The notes under the pieces were generated by a model that did not search any database, was not told where the DNA came from, and saw only the letters and a list, made by a program, of their open reading frames with translations. A program made the translations under genes and the position numbers. DNA of 56,944 nt from Verrucomicrobiota bacterium (GTDB lineage: Bacteria > Verrucomicrobiota > Verrucomicrobiia > Limisphaerales > JAFGQR01), in contig JAFGQR010000128.1 in NCBI GenBank assembly GCA_016935555.1, positions 1 to 56,944 on the forward strand, written 5' to 3'. This document shows positions 17,701-26,590 of the stretch, piece after piece; position 1 is the first letter of the stretch; each line of letters opens with the position of its first letter.

Positions 17701-17823
17701 CGGCGCCGGACCCGCACCAACATCCGGAAGCTGACCCGCGACACGCCGCTGGTGGTGTCGGGGCTTCTCGGGCCGGTCCGGCTCTTGGAGGCGTCCTGGG
17801 AACCCCCAAAGCAACCCCGTTAG
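14791..17823 (+). CDS. Exported glycoside hydrolase, GH106-like alpha-L-rhamnosidase
   Basis: This 1010-residue protein has a short Sec-type signal (MHARPLFAALSLISMAATGP). The N-terminal catalytic region begins VRAYWWWLNGNVTRAAITRDLEAMKAKGFGGALICD and contains LSLNIQSGWNLGGPMV, YLHTDSWEVEAVNWTPTLREEF and HPESGGPHAVPVDAQ, all typical of GH106 rhamnosidases. The C-terminal sandwich domain carries LDLGDVRQLAEVRLNGRNLGVLWTFPFRV. Rhamnosidases of this family remove terminal rhamnose from plant or algal polysaccharides outside the cytoplasm. At 17484-17511 the gene contains four 7-base units resembling the intergenic heptad repeats, adding about nine residues (AISNLNSEI) in frame just before the LDLGDV strand. 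There are no neighbouring sugar genes on this strand. Confidence 0.82.
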   Translation: MHARPLFAALSLISMAATGPGSELDDGWRQPPVSARVRAYWWWLNGNVTRAAITRDLEAMKAKGFGGALICDADGASQDGNERVPHGPDFFSREWRELFRHTLREADRLGLELSLNIQSGWNLGGPMVRAEDAVKKLVWSETVVAGPARIERKLPEPGRQDGYYRDLFVAAYRLKAEHAPGEAPAEVKASSARRAIQHWEQKAMHRALHFSAPDTTPLLVDVPAEPGEEDTGAAGVTNLTAGLDAAGVLRWEAPAGAWQVLRFGCTIGDHARVSTSSDGWKGYALDVLDAGAFERYWNAVVEPLLADAGPLAGKTLRYLHTDSWEVEAVNWTPTLREEFQRRRGYDLFPFLPVLAGRIVESRRVSNRFLHDFRKTLGDLAIDHHYRLFKNGARRHGLEIHPESGGPHAVPVDAQRCLGCNDVPMSEFWAWSWRHRVGDSNRFFVKQPASAAHTYGRRFVAAEGFTTIGPHWQETLWDNLKLAFDQAACEGLNRLVWHAFTCSPAEMGLPGQEYFAGTHFNPNATWWSRSEPFLSYLNRCQWLLQQGLFVADALYYYGDHVPNFSQLKRSDPARVLPGFDYDVATEEVVLTRLSVRDGRLVLPDGMRYRLLVLPERPALSLPVLRKIGELVRAGATVLGPPPLEATGLQHYPACDAELAALARRLWGSGPGASAAAQNVSDRARPAKPATPKEQTIGPGRIITGKTAREVLRADGVPPDFECGRAELFRPAPARPPFNGRPSVRLDYIHRRNADVDLYFVANTSNAPVNAVCTFRVAGRQPELWNPVTGEIRAATTWSQTGGRTVVPLSFHPCGSWFVVFRTPARPPSGVPTRPNVAVQTERHKLAGAWTVAFDPAWGGPAAAEFPELTSWTRRPEEGIRFYSGTATYRKTFDLPPSLAISNLNSEIVLDLGDVRQLAEVRLNGRNLGVLWTFPFRVGVTGVLKPAGNELEIDVVNFWPNRIIGDALLPPERRRTRTNIRKLTRDTPLVVSGLLGPVRLLEASWEPPKQPR

Positions 17824-18100
17824 CCTGCATTTCTCAGGTTTGCTCTGGTTGCCAATGCACCCGCCCGGAAGGGAGGGAGGCGGTTCAGGCGCACAAATGC
17901 ACCGCCACACCGCCAGCTCCCTGGCCCCGCCCAAAACATGGCCCCTCCGTCAGGCTTCGCCACCCGTCGACAAGCCAATCATGCCCCAGGCCATCGCGGC
18001 CTGACTCCTCCCCCATGCACCCCGTGCATCGTCTCCGCGGGAATCGTCCGCCGGCGCTCTGTTCGTCAGCCCGCCGTCGGCTCCGGTCTTGTCCGAGGGC
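17824..18100. other. Convergent intergenic gap, no feature seen
   Basis: These 277 bases lie between the ends of the rhamnosidase and nagB genes. No gene, RNA or convincing terminator hairpin was found in it. Confidence 0.4.
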
Positions 18101-18886
18101 CTACCGGAACGGTTCCCATTCCGGTTCGTTATCGAAGATCCATCGGTAGTAGTCGGTCTCCTGCAGCTGGCGGGCGGCCGGTTCGTCGACGATCACCGTG
18201 CACCGGGGATGGAGTTGGAGGCTGGTGGCGGAGATCATGGAGGTGATGGGGCCTTCGACGGCTCGGGCGATGATGCCCGCTTTCGCCCCGCCGGTGGCCA
18301 GCAGCAGGCAGCGCCGGCATTCGAGGATGGTGCCAACCCCCATCGTGATGGCGCGGCGGGGCATCTGCTCGGGACGCTCGAACAGCGGGGCGTTCTGGCG
18401 GAGGGTGACGGGCGAGAGGGCCTTGACGCGGGTGCGGGAGCGGAGGGCGGACAGGGGCTCGTTGAAGCCAAGGTGGCCGGCTTGGCCCAAGCCAAGCAGC
18501 TGAAGGTCGATCCCGCCCATGCGCCGGATGCGCTCCTCGTAATGGCGGCATTCGGCTTCGAGGTCGGCCGCCATGCCGTCGGGGAGGTGGGTGTTGCGGA
18601 GGTCGACGTTCACCTGGAGAAACAGGTGATGGTTCATGTAATGCCGGTAGCTATGGCGGTCGCTGCCGGACAGGCCGACGTATTCGTCCAGGTTGAACGT
18701 GCGGCACAGGGAGAAATCGAGGCGGCTCTCCCGATGCAGGCGCACCAGCTTGAGGTAAACCGACTCCATGGTCCGCCCCGTGGCCAGGCCCAGCACCAGG
18801 GAGGGATTGGCCCGCAGCTCGCGCGCGATGATCTGCGCAACCAGCGCCGCCGCCGAATCGGCGTCGGGACGGATGATCACTTCCAT
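18101..18886 (-). CDS. nagB: Glucosamine-6-phosphate deaminase
   Basis: NagB converts glucosamine-6-phosphate to fructose-6-phosphate and ammonia. The 261-residue protein starts MEVIIRPDADSAA and has LGLATGRTMESVYLKLVR (phosphate-binding loop), FNLDEYVGL with catalytic Asp67, LGLGQAGHLGFNEP, and an MGVGTILECRRCLLLATGGAKA segment, all diagnostic. A longer frame upstream was rejected because it runs into the preceding gene; the chosen ATG is four bases after the stop of the oxidoreductase. With its neighbours it suggests amino-sugar or cell-envelope sugar turnover. Confidence 0.92.
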   Translation of the reverse strand: MEVIIRPDADSAAALVAQIIARELRANPSLVLGLATGRTMESVYLKLVRLHRESRLDFSLCRTFNLDEYVGLSGSDRHSYRHYMNHHLFLQVNVDLRNTHLPDGMAADLEAECRHYEERIRRMGGIDLQLLGLGQAGHLGFNEPLSALRSRTRVKALSPVTLRQNAPLFERPEQMPRRAITMGVGTILECRRCLLLATGGAKAGIIARAVEGPITSMISATSLQLHPRCTVIVDEPAARQLQETDYYRWIFDNEPEWEPFR

Positions 18887-18890
18887 GGGG

Positions 18891-19961
18891 TTAAACGCCG
18901 TATTCCTTGGCGTTGGCCGCCATCGACACGAGCACCGTCCGCTCGGGGATTCTCGCCTGAAGGGCGGCAATCTCGTCCATGGTCCTGGCCAGGGGCAGCG
19001 CCACTTGACCGCCTTCGATCACGGACTGGCACAGGCCCATGGCGATCTCGAATCCCTGGTAGGCGTGGGCGAAGTTGCACGAATGCACCCGCCGGTCGTC
19101 GTCCAGCCAGTCCACCATCTCCTGAATGTACGGCGGCATGTCGGCATCGTAGTTCATCGTCCCAGGACCGCCCGAAGCGCCGCTCTTGGTGACGGCCCGC
19201 CAGCCCCCCCCGGTGAGCACTTCGGCAAACCCATCCGAACCCTGCGCGCCGATGCGGCACTTGCGCCACCAGTAATCCACCTCCGGCACGTCGGGGGCGC
19301 CGGCGCCCACTTCGAGGATGCCGCGCACGCCATTGGCGAACTGGATGAAGCCACCGAGATAATCGGGCGAGGCGTGCACATCCTTGAACTTGCCGCGTCC
19401 GGCCGCCTGGGCCATCACCCATTGGGCTGGCGTGTAATCGTTAAACCATTGCGTGTAATCCACCAGGTGCGACAACATGTGCGTCATCCAGCCCGTGGCC
19501 GTCCCATACACGGTGTGAATCCTGCCCAGCGCACCACTGGCCACAATCTCGCGCACCTTCTGGTAATGCGCCCCATAACGGTGCTGATGACTGATGACCG
19601 CCTTCACCCCGGCAGCCTCCAGCCGTTGCCTGATCGCCGCACCCTCCACACTCGACATCGCCAGCGGCTTCTCAAACGCAATCAATCGCGCCCCGCTCTC
19701 AATCCCCACCTCGACCAGCTCCGTCCGCAACTGCGGCAGCGTGCAAAAACAAAAAATGTCCGGACGCACCTCCATCGCCAGGGACCGGGCGTCCCGCCCG
19801 GTTTTGGGGTTGCCCAGCTTCGAAGCAGCCGCCTCGAGCCGGCCCGGGTCAATGTCACAAAGGCCGGCCAGTTCGCAACGGGGATTGGCATGAAAGGTGG
19901 CGGCGTGGTGCATGCCGCGTTTGCCCATGCCGACGACGAGGACACGATATCGTGAGGTCAT
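18891..19961 (-). CDS. Gfo/Idh/MocA-family oxidoreductase
   Basis: This 356-residue NAD(P)-dependent sugar or cyclitol dehydrogenase has an N-terminal Rossmann motif VLVVGMGKRGMHHAATFHANP, CDIDPGRLEAAASKLG, and the EKP motif (IAFEKPLAMS) that positions the substrate. The C-terminal alpha/beta domain contains YDADMPPYIQEMVDWLDD. The MTSRYRVL start was preferred over a TTG 33 codons upstream that yields a Pro-rich stretch. It is four bases upstream of nagB on the same strand, so probably co-transcribed. The substrate is unknown. Confidence 0.85.
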   Translation of the reverse strand: MTSRYRVLVVGMGKRGMHHAATFHANPRCELAGLCDIDPGRLEAAASKLGNPKTGRDARSLAMEVRPDIFCFCTLPQLRTELVEVGIESGARLIAFEKPLAMSSVEGAAIRQRLEAAGVKAVISHQHRYGAHYQKVREIVASGALGRIHTVYGTATGWMTHMLSHLVDYTQWFNDYTPAQWVMAQAAGRGKFKDVHASPDYLGGFIQFANGVRGILEVGAGAPDVPEVDYWWRKCRIGAQGSDGFAEVLTGGGWRAVTKSGASGGPGTMNYDADMPPYIQEMVDWLDDDRRVHSCNFAHAYQGFEIAMGLCQSVIEGGQVALPLARTMDEIAALQARIPERTVLVSMAANAKEYGV

Positions 19962-20110
19962 GTGATAAGGATGGGGGGTGGGGGATTCACGGGCTGGACG
20001 CGCGGAGGGGGGCAGGGGCGCAGCGGCGCAGCGGCGGGGTGGAATGCATCGGTGCCGCAACGCTTCATCACTCCGTCACTCCCATCTTCCACCCCTCCGC
20101 TCGCTTCACA

Positions 20111-21295
20111 TCATTGACAGCAGCCGCAGAGCTTGCCGGCCGTGGCCATCCCAGGCTGGGACGTCGCGGTGGCGGCGTGCGCCTGGTCCCATTCGCGGAC
20201 CTTGGCAATGACGTAATCGACTTCGGATTCGGTCAGTTCGGGGAACATGGGCAGGCTGATGCAGCAGGCGGCGTTGGCCTCGGCGTTGGCGACGCTGCCG
20301 ACGACGCGGGCGCTTTTGCCCCACGGATAGCCGGCCTGCTGGTGGATGGCGATGGAATAGTGGGTTTTGGCGTCGATGCCGCTGTCGACGAGATGCTGCA
20401 AAAGGCCGTCGCGGTGTTCCGGTTTCTTGGTTTCAATGACGTAGAGGTGATAGACGTGGCGGTAGCCGGCCAGTTCGACCGGCAGGTCGATGTTGCCGCA
20501 GCCTTGAAGCCCGGCCGTGTAGCGGGCCGCCCATGTTCGGCGCAGGTCGTTCAGGGCGTCGAGCCGGGTGAGCTTGGCGCTGAGAATCCCGGCGTGAAGG
20601 TCGTCGAGGCGGCTGTTGAACCCGAAACTGTGAACATTGCGCTGGTTGGAGCCGTGATTGCGCAGCTTGCGCACGCGCTGGTCGATGTCCGCGTTGTTGG
20701 TCACCACCGCGCCGCCGTCGCCGAACGTGCCGAAATTCTTCTGGATGATGAAGCTGGTCGTGGCGGCGTCGCTGAGCTCGCCGATTTTGAAGCCGTTCCC
20801 ATGGGCGCCGATGGCCTGCGCGTTGTCTTCGATGACCCGCAAATGGTGTTGGTCGGCGATCTTGCGGATGGCCTTCATGTCGGCGCACTGGCCGTAGAGA
20901 TGCACCGGAATGATGGCCTTGGTTTTGGGCGTGATCGCAGCCCCAATCTTGTCGGGACAAATGCACTTGGTCCTGGGGCAGCTGTCGACAAACACGGCCG
21001 TCGCCCCCGCAATCCAAATCGCTTCCGCGGTGGCGAAAAACGTGTTCGGATGCGTAATGACCTCGTCGCCGGGACCGATCCCCAACGCCATCAGCGTCAG
21101 CCAGATCGCATCCGTGCCGTTGCCCACCCCGATGGCAAACTGCGCCCCGTGATAGCGCGCCAGCTCGCCCTCGAAACGCTTCAGCATCGGCCCCATCACG
21201 TAGGCGCCGCTTTCCAATACCTCGGCCAGATTGGCGTCGATGGCCTGCTTCAAATAATGATATTGTTTGACGTGTCCGTAAAATGGTACTTTCAT
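20111..21295 (-). CDS. DegT/DnrJ/EryC1/StrS-family PLP aminotransferase
   Basis: This 394-residue PLP enzyme of the sugar aminotransferase group has VGNGTDAIWLTLMALGIGPGDEVI, IEDNAQAIGA (Asp157 contacting the cofactor ring) and SFIIQKNFGTFGDGGAVVTN with the Schiff-base Lys186. Such enzymes usually aminate keto-sugar nucleotides for envelope glycans. The start MKVPFYGHVKQYHYLK matches the family; the upstream extension overlaps the E2 leader region and looks non-coding. The tail GKLCGCCQ is unusual. It lies on the minus strand upstream of the oxidoreductase and nagB, with a 149-base gap. Confidence 0.88.
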   Translation of the reverse strand: MKVPFYGHVKQYHYLKQAIDANLAEVLESGAYVMGPMLKRFEGELARYHGAQFAIGVGNGTDAIWLTLMALGIGPGDEVITHPNTFFATAEAIWIAGATAVFVDSCPRTKCICPDKIGAAITPKTKAIIPVHLYGQCADMKAIRKIADQHHLRVIEDNAQAIGAHGNGFKIGELSDAATTSFIIQKNFGTFGDGGAVVTNNADIDQRVRKLRNHGSNQRNVHSFGFNSRLDDLHAGILSAKLTRLDALNDLRRTWAARYTAGLQGCGNIDLPVELAGYRHVYHLYVIETKKPEHRDGLLQHLVDSGIDAKTHYSIAIHQQAGYPWGKSARVVGSVANAEANAACCISLPMFPELTESEVDYVIAKVREWDQAHAATATSQPGMATAGKLCGCCQ

Positions 21296-21460
21296 TGCCA
21301 GGACGTTACCCCGGCGTTTTTCGCCATGACAAGCACTTTCCCTTTGCATTTCGCCAAGAGGCTCTCCTACAGTGCGGCACCCGGAAACAAAACGCACCGG
21401 CGCGAGGCGGAACACACGCCCTCCCCTGGCGCTTCCAGGACCCAACGTTGAACTGCGCGT

Positions 21461-22777
21461 ATGGACATCAAATTACCCAAACTGGGCGAAGGCGCCGAAT
21501 CCGGCACCGTGGCCGGCATTCTGGTCAAAGTCGGCGACACCGTCGCGGAAGGCCAGACCATCATCGAACTCGAAAATGAAAAGGCCGTCGCCCCCATCCC
21601 CGCTTCCGCCGCTGGACGCGTCACCGCCCTCCGCGTCAAGCAAGGCGACAAGATCTCCGTCGGCCATGTCATCCTGTCCCTCGACGGACCTGCCGCGGCC
21701 ACGCCGCCGGCCTCCCCTGAGCGCCCTTCCAAACCGGTGCCCGCCGAACCCACCCCGCCCCCCGAGACCCCCGAACCCGCTCCGACTCCCGAAACGGCTG
21801 AATCGCCCGAGCCACTCCTCGAGCCCGCCCCCGCCGCCGGACCCGCCCCCGCCGCGCCGCCCAGCATCCGCCGCCTGGCCCGGGACCTGGGCCTTGACTT
21901 GAATCGCATTCGCGGCAGCGAACGCGGCGGCCGAATCACCCTGGCGGACGTCCGCGCCTACGTGAAGCGCCTCCAGCAACTGGCATTCCGCACCCCCGCC
22001 GCCAAAGCCGCCCCCGCCCCAACACCTTCGGCGCCTCCGGCGGAGCGGGTGGACTTCTCGAAGTGGGGCCCCGTGACGCGCCAGCCAATGTCCATCCTGC
22101 GCCAGACCATCAGCCGCCGCATGGCCGAAAGCTGGACCTCCATCCCCCACGTGACCCAGTTCGACGAGGCCGACGTCACCCGCGTCAACGCCCTGCGCAA
22201 ACAATACGCGCCGGCCTACGAGAAGGCCGGCACCAAGTTGACCCTGACGTCGTTTGTGCTCAAAGCAGCCGCCGAAACGCTCCAAAAACACCCCCGATTC
22301 AACAGCAGCCTCGACGAGACCTCCCAGGAACTCGTCCTCAAGGAATACTGTCACCTCGGCCTCGCCGTCGACACCGACCACGGACTCATCGTCCCCGTCA
22401 TCCGCGACGCCGACAAAAAAGACCTCGTGCAGCTCTCCAAGGATGTCAGCACCCTCGCCGACAAGGCGCGCCAGCGCACCCTCACCCTCGACGAGCTCCG
22501 AGGCGGCACCTTCACCCTCTCCAACCAGGGCGGCATCGGCGGCGCCCACTTCACCCCCATCATCAATAAACCCGAAGTCGCCATCCTCGGCCTGGGCCGC
22601 GGCGTCCCAAAAGCCGCCGTCCGCAACGGCAACATCGAGCCGCGTTGGCTCATGCCCCTGGGATTGTCCTACGACCACCGCGTCATCGACGGAGCCAGCG
22701 CCGCCCGGTTCGTCGTCGATTTTGTCGCCGCCCTCGAGAATTTCCCGGAGGAAACCGTCAAGGCGCCGCTGGAATGA
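21461..22777 (+). CDS. Dihydrolipoamide acyltransferase (E2 of a 2-oxoacid dehydrogenase complex)
   Basis: This 438-residue E2 subunit has one lipoyl domain (MDIKLPKLGEGAESGTV..., lipoyl lysine 41 in NEKA), a Pro/Ala-rich linker (~75-133), a peripheral-subunit-binding domain (SIRRLARDLGLDLNRIRGSERGGRI), a second short linker, and the catalytic core ending LGLSYDHRVIDGASAARF with the active-site histidine. It transfers acyl groups from lipoamide to CoA. The core is closest to pyruvate dehydrogenase E2. The E1 genes are not in the window. The E3 gene follows 245 bases later on the same strand. Confidence 0.9.
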   Translation: MDIKLPKLGEGAESGTVAGILVKVGDTVAEGQTIIELENEKAVAPIPASAAGRVTALRVKQGDKISVGHVILSLDGPAAATPPASPERPSKPVPAEPTPPPETPEPAPTPETAESPEPLLEPAPAAGPAPAAPPSIRRLARDLGLDLNRIRGSERGGRITLADVRAYVKRLQQLAFRTPAAKAAPAPTPSAPPAERVDFSKWGPVTRQPMSILRQTISRRMAESWTSIPHVTQFDEADVTRVNALRKQYAPAYEKAGTKLTLTSFVLKAAAETLQKHPRFNSSLDETSQELVLKEYCHLGLAVDTDHGLIVPVIRDADKKDLVQLSKDVSTLADKARQRTLTLDELRGGTFTLSNQGGIGGAHFTPIINKPEVAILGLGRGVPKAAVRNGNIEPRWLMPLGLSYDHRVIDGASAARFVVDFVAALENFPEETVKAPLE

Positions 22778-23022
22778 GCGGCAAGCGACCAGGATGCGGC
22801 GCAGCGGAGATTGGAACGATGCAGCGGCATCATGATGCAAACGACTTTCAACCACCGCAACCGCGGTGACCGGCAACGGCGCGTTTGGCCGGATGCCATC
22901 GACCTCACATGAATGACGATCGCCCACGCCACCTCGCTGGCCCCTCCCGGCACCATGCCATGGTCATCCCGCAACCCCTTGCAGTTTGCGAACCCCAAGA
23001 ATCCTGAGCCCCCCACCCACCC

Positions 23023-24438
23023 ATGTCCCCCATCAAAACCCAACTCCTCGTTCTCGGCGCCGGCCCCGGCGGTTACACGGCGGCATTCAACGCGGCGGAC
23101 CACGGCCAACAGGTCGTCCTGGTCGAACAGGAAAAACAACTCGGCGGCGTCTGCCTCAACCGCGGGTGCATCCCGTCCAAAGCCCTGCTCCATGCCACCA
23201 GCATGCTCACGGAAGCGCGTGACTGCGCGAAGCGGGGCCTGCATTTTGCGCCGCCGCGGATCGACCTGGACCAGTTGCGGTCCTGGAAGGGGAGCATTCT
23301 CCAGAAACTCACGCAGGGGGTGTCGTGGCTGGCGCAGAAGCGCGGCGTCCAGGTGATCACAGGGCGGGGGCATTTTGAGGATTCACGCACCCTGCGGGTG
23401 GAGACGGCCGAGGGGCAGGTGTTTGTCGAGTTTGCGAAGGCGATCATTGCGGTGGGGTCGCGGCCGGCCATGCCGAAGGCGTTCGACCTGGGGAATCCGC
23501 GGGTGATGACGTCGACCGAGGCGCTGGACATCCCGGACATCCCGGAGCGTCTGCTGGTGATTGGCGGCGGATACATCGGCATGGAACTGGGGACGGTTTA
23601 CGCGAGCCTCGGAAGCCAAGTGATCGTGGCCGAGGCGCTCGACACCATCCTGGCAGGCGCCGATCCCGACCTCGTGCGCCCGGTGCTGCGGTACGCGGAA
23701 CAACATTTCAAGGAAATCCGGCTGAAAGCGCAGGTGGCCGGGATGGCGACCGCCGGCAAGCAAATCGAAGTGGCCTTCCAGATGGACGGAAAGCGGCAGG
23801 AAGAACGCTACGACCGCGTCCTGGTGTCCGTGGGCCGCGTCCCGAACGGGGACGACCTGGGCCTCGAGAACACCCGCGTCACCCGCGACGACAAAGGCTA
23901 CATCCAGGTCAACCCCAAACAGCAAACCGCCGACCCGGACATCTGCGCCATCGGGGATGTCGTCGGCGGCGTGCTGCTCGCCCACAAGGCCAGCCGCGAA
24001 GCGCGAGTGGCCGTGGAAACTCTCCTTGGCGAAACCGCGACGGCAGGCGACACGGTCATTCCCGCCGTCGTGTTCACCCACCCCGAACTGGCCTGGTGCG
24101 GACTGACCGAGGCCGACGCCAAAGCGCGCAATCTCACCGTCCAAATCGCCAAATTCCCGTGGACAGCCTCCGGCCGGGCCATGACCTTCGACCACACTGA
24201 AGGGTTCACCAAACTCGTCGTCGACCCGGAATCGGAACGCATCCTGGGCGTGGGCATCGTGGGCCATGGCGCCGGCGAGCTGATCAGCGAGGGCGTGGTG
24301 GCCATCGAGATGGGCGCCACGGCGTTGGACCTCGCCGAATGCGTCCACCCGCATCCCACACTCTCGGAAACCCTCATGGAATGCGCCGAGGCGTTCTACG
24401 GCCGGGCCACCCACACCTACGCGAAAAAACCGGCGTGA
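23023..24438 (+). CDS. lpdA: Dihydrolipoyl dehydrogenase (E3)
   Basis: This 471-residue FAD disulfide oxidoreductase regenerates lipoamide with NAD+. Visible motifs are the FAD fold VLGAGPGGYTAAF, redox pair Cys44/Cys49 in GGVCLNRGCIPSK, the NAD fold LLVIGGGYIGMELG, the second FAD motif DICAIGDVVGG, and the C-terminal dimer-interface HPHPTLSE with the catalytic His. It lies downstream of the matching E2, as in many pdh operons. The 245-base gap between them contains no ORF I can support. The stop overlaps the next gene's GTG (GTGA). Confidence 0.94.
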   Translation: MSPIKTQLLVLGAGPGGYTAAFNAADHGQQVVLVEQEKQLGGVCLNRGCIPSKALLHATSMLTEARDCAKRGLHFAPPRIDLDQLRSWKGSILQKLTQGVSWLAQKRGVQVITGRGHFEDSRTLRVETAEGQVFVEFAKAIIAVGSRPAMPKAFDLGNPRVMTSTEALDIPDIPERLLVIGGGYIGMELGTVYASLGSQVIVAEALDTILAGADPDLVRPVLRYAEQHFKEIRLKAQVAGMATAGKQIEVAFQMDGKRQEERYDRVLVSVGRVPNGDDLGLENTRVTRDDKGYIQVNPKQQTADPDICAIGDVVGGVLLAHKASREARVAVETLLGETATAGDTVIPAVVFTHPELAWCGLTEADAKARNLTVQIAKFPWTASGRAMTFDHTEGFTKLVVDPESERILGVGIVGHGAGELISEGVVAIEMGATALDLAECVHPHPTLSETLMECAEAFYGRATHTYAKKPA

Positions 24439-25766
24439 GCCGCCCCCGCCTCCAACTCACCAAAGACGGCCGCGTGACGCGGCGCCGTTTCCTCGCCGCC
24501 CTGGGCGCCGCCGCCCTGGGTTCCCAGCCGCCCGCAGCGCGCGCCGCCGCCGCCGAGCCGGATCGCAGCGTCGCCACGGCGTTCGACCGGGAGATGCGCG
24601 AGTTCATGAGGCCCCGCAGGATTCCCGGCGGCGCCCTGGCCGTGGTGAAGGACCGCCGGCTCGTGTATGCGCGCGGCTACGGATGGGCCGACCGCGACGA
24701 GCAAATCCCCGTCCAGACCACCTCCCGCTTCCGCATCGCCAGCCTCTCCAAACCCATCACTGCCGTCGCCGTCCTGAGACTCGCCGAACTCGACAAACTC
24801 CACCTCGAAACGCGCGTCCTCGACCTGCTCAGCCTGCCCCCCGTCATCGAACCCGATGCGAAAGTCGACCCGCGCTGGGCCGCCATCACCGTCCGCCAGC
24901 TCCTCCACCACACCGCCGGCTTCGACACGCGCAAAACCCCAGACCCCATGTTCCGGTCGCGCGAAATCGCCCACATCGTCGGCGTGCCCTGCCCCCCCGC
25001 GCCGCGCGACATCGTCCGCTACATGCTCGGACGCCCGCTGGATTTCGATCCCGGCACGGCCCACGCCTATTCGAATTTCGGCTACTGCGTCCTGGGACGC
25101 GTCATCGAGGCGGCCAGCGGAACCCCATACGAGACGTGGGTGCGGGAACACGTGCTGGCGCCCATGGGCATCCGCCTCATGCAGCTCGGCGCCTCCCTCG
25201 CTGAACGACGCGCCCCCGGCGAAGTCCGCTATTACATGCCGCAATACGCGTCCCCAACCCCGTTCCAAAAGCACACCGCCGCCAGCGTGTTTGGCGACGC
25301 CACCCGGCGCGTGCCCCGCCCTTACGGCGGGTTTTGCCTCGAAAGCATGGACGCCCACGGCGGCTGGATCGCGTCCGTGCTCGACCTGGCCCGCTTCGCG
25401 GCGGCCTTGGACAATCCCCGGCGCTGCCCGGTGTTGAACCCCGGCTCGCTGCGAACCATGTACGACCCGCCGCCGCCCCCGGTCACCCGCACCCGGCTGG
25501 GCCAGCTCGAAGACGCCTATTACGCCGCTGGCTGGATGGTCCGGCCCGTCGCCGGCAGCCGCAGCGCCAATTACTGGCACACGGGCAGCCTGCCGGGCAC
25601 CTTCGCGCTCCTGGTGCGGCGCTGGGACGGCCTGAGCTGGGCCGTCCTGTTCAACCAACGCTCCACCGACATCCAGTTGCCGGACGCCGCCATCGACCGC
25701 GCCCTGCATCGCGCCGCCGACAGCGTCCGCGACTGGCCCCAAACCGACGGGTTCGCACCCCCCTGA
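24435..25766 (+). CDS. Exported beta-lactamase-fold serine hydrolase
   Basis: This 443-residue class C beta-lactamase/esterase-like protein starts at GTG 24435 overlapping the lpd stop; a second GTG at 24474 would place the signal right at the N-terminus. The signal TRRRFLAALGAAALG looks twin-arginine-like. Catalytic motifs are SLSK (Ser-x-x-Lys), YSN, and HTGSLPG near the C-terminus. These enzymes cut peptidoglycan stem peptides, esters or amides in the periplasm; the true substrate cannot be told. Co-transcription with the E2/E3 genes is likely from the overlap, without an evident metabolic link. Confidence 0.8.
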   Translation: MSRPRLQLTKDGRVTRRRFLAALGAAALGSQPPAARAAAAEPDRSVATAFDREMREFMRPRRIPGGALAVVKDRRLVYARGYGWADRDEQIPVQTTSRFRIASLSKPITAVAVLRLAELDKLHLETRVLDLLSLPPVIEPDAKVDPRWAAITVRQLLHHTAGFDTRKTPDPMFRSREIAHIVGVPCPPAPRDIVRYMLGRPLDFDPGTAHAYSNFGYCVLGRVIEAASGTPYETWVREHVLAPMGIRLMQLGASLAERRAPGEVRYYMPQYASPTPFQKHTAASVFGDATRRVPRPYGGFCLESMDAHGGWIASVLDLARFAAALDNPRRCPVLNPGSLRTMYDPPPPPVTRTRLGQLEDAYYAAGWMVRPVAGSRSANYWHTGSLPGTFALLVRRWDGLSWAVLFNQRSTDIQLPDAAIDRALHRAADSVRDWPQTDGFAPP

Positions 25767-25854
25767 CCCGCCCCGGCCCCACGCGCGCACATCGCGAGCA
25801 CCACGAAAATCGTTGCGTCACGGGGTCTGCTGCGTCACGTTAGGAGCGCTCGGC

Positions 25855-25945
25855 GGAGAGATGGCTGAGTGGTTTAAAGCGCACGCCTGGAGAGCGTGAG
25901 TGGGCTTATACCCCACCGGGAGTTCGAATCTCCCTCTCTCCGCCA
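25855..25945 (+). tRNA. tRNA-Ser (GGA)
   Basis: The acceptor stem GGAGAGA pairs with TCTCTCC, followed by discriminator G and an encoded CCA (25943-25945). The anticodon loop in ACGCCTGGAGAGCGT gives anticodon GGA. The long variable arm typical of tRNA-Ser (GTGGGCTTATACCCCAC) and the T arm GGGAGTTCGAATCTCCC are present. Confidence 0.95.
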
Positions 25946-26590
25946 ACCCCAATACCAACCAATAAAAGCAGCCTCTTGCCCGCTCTCCTGCCGTTCAGAA
26001 AAATGCAGAACGTATGCAGACGTAAACGGAAACAGGCTATGATGCATTGCAGACAATAAACAGCGCCCAAAAACCTCTGCAAAGCACGTCATTAACGTTA
26101 ACGAGATTCACATCGAGCTGTATCACAAGCATTAATGCAGGCGACAGTTGGACGCTTGGCAGAACCATGAAGAGAAACCACCCCCGTCTTTCTGTCCGCC
26201 CTCTTTCTGCCTTGCTTCGGGGCGTCGCCGGGGTCGCCCAAGACCGAGACCGACATGGAACAAACCACAAAGAACACCTAGAACACAAAGAACCGGTCGC
26301 AGAGCAATAAGGGTCGTACTTCAACAAATTTAACATTTCGAGCAGCGACATCCATCCGAGGTGTGCCGGGTGCTTCAGAATCCTCGACTTGCACCAGGAT
26401 CTGGCATCTCACAAAGCGCAGTAAAGTGTTATTTCCAGGGCTGATCCTGTTGGGTCGTCCAGTTCAGGGGTGGGCCCGCCGCGGCGGCCGTGGCGGGCGG
26501 CGTGCTCCATCCAGCGGCCAGGGCCGCGTCCACCTCCAGACCACCCGAAACCAAGCGCGGCTTTATGGCGTCTGTCGAAACACCGGAACG
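25946..26590. other. Gene-free stretch after tRNA-Ser
   Basis: These 645 bases are lower in GC than the surroundings. They hold short repetitive pieces, such as two CACAAAGAAC-like units at about 26264-26293 and ATTAACGTTAACGA at 26091-26104, the core of which recurs near the RAYT gene (45394-45405). No ORF there looks like a protein. It could be the remnant of a tRNA-linked insertion, but no second copy of the tRNA 3' end was seen. Confidence 0.5.

Noticed and set aside
26047..26310. Small ORF containing NHKEHLEHKE
   Set aside because: The repeated residues come from a CACAAAGAA-type DNA repeat; there is no ribosome site or protein-like composition.
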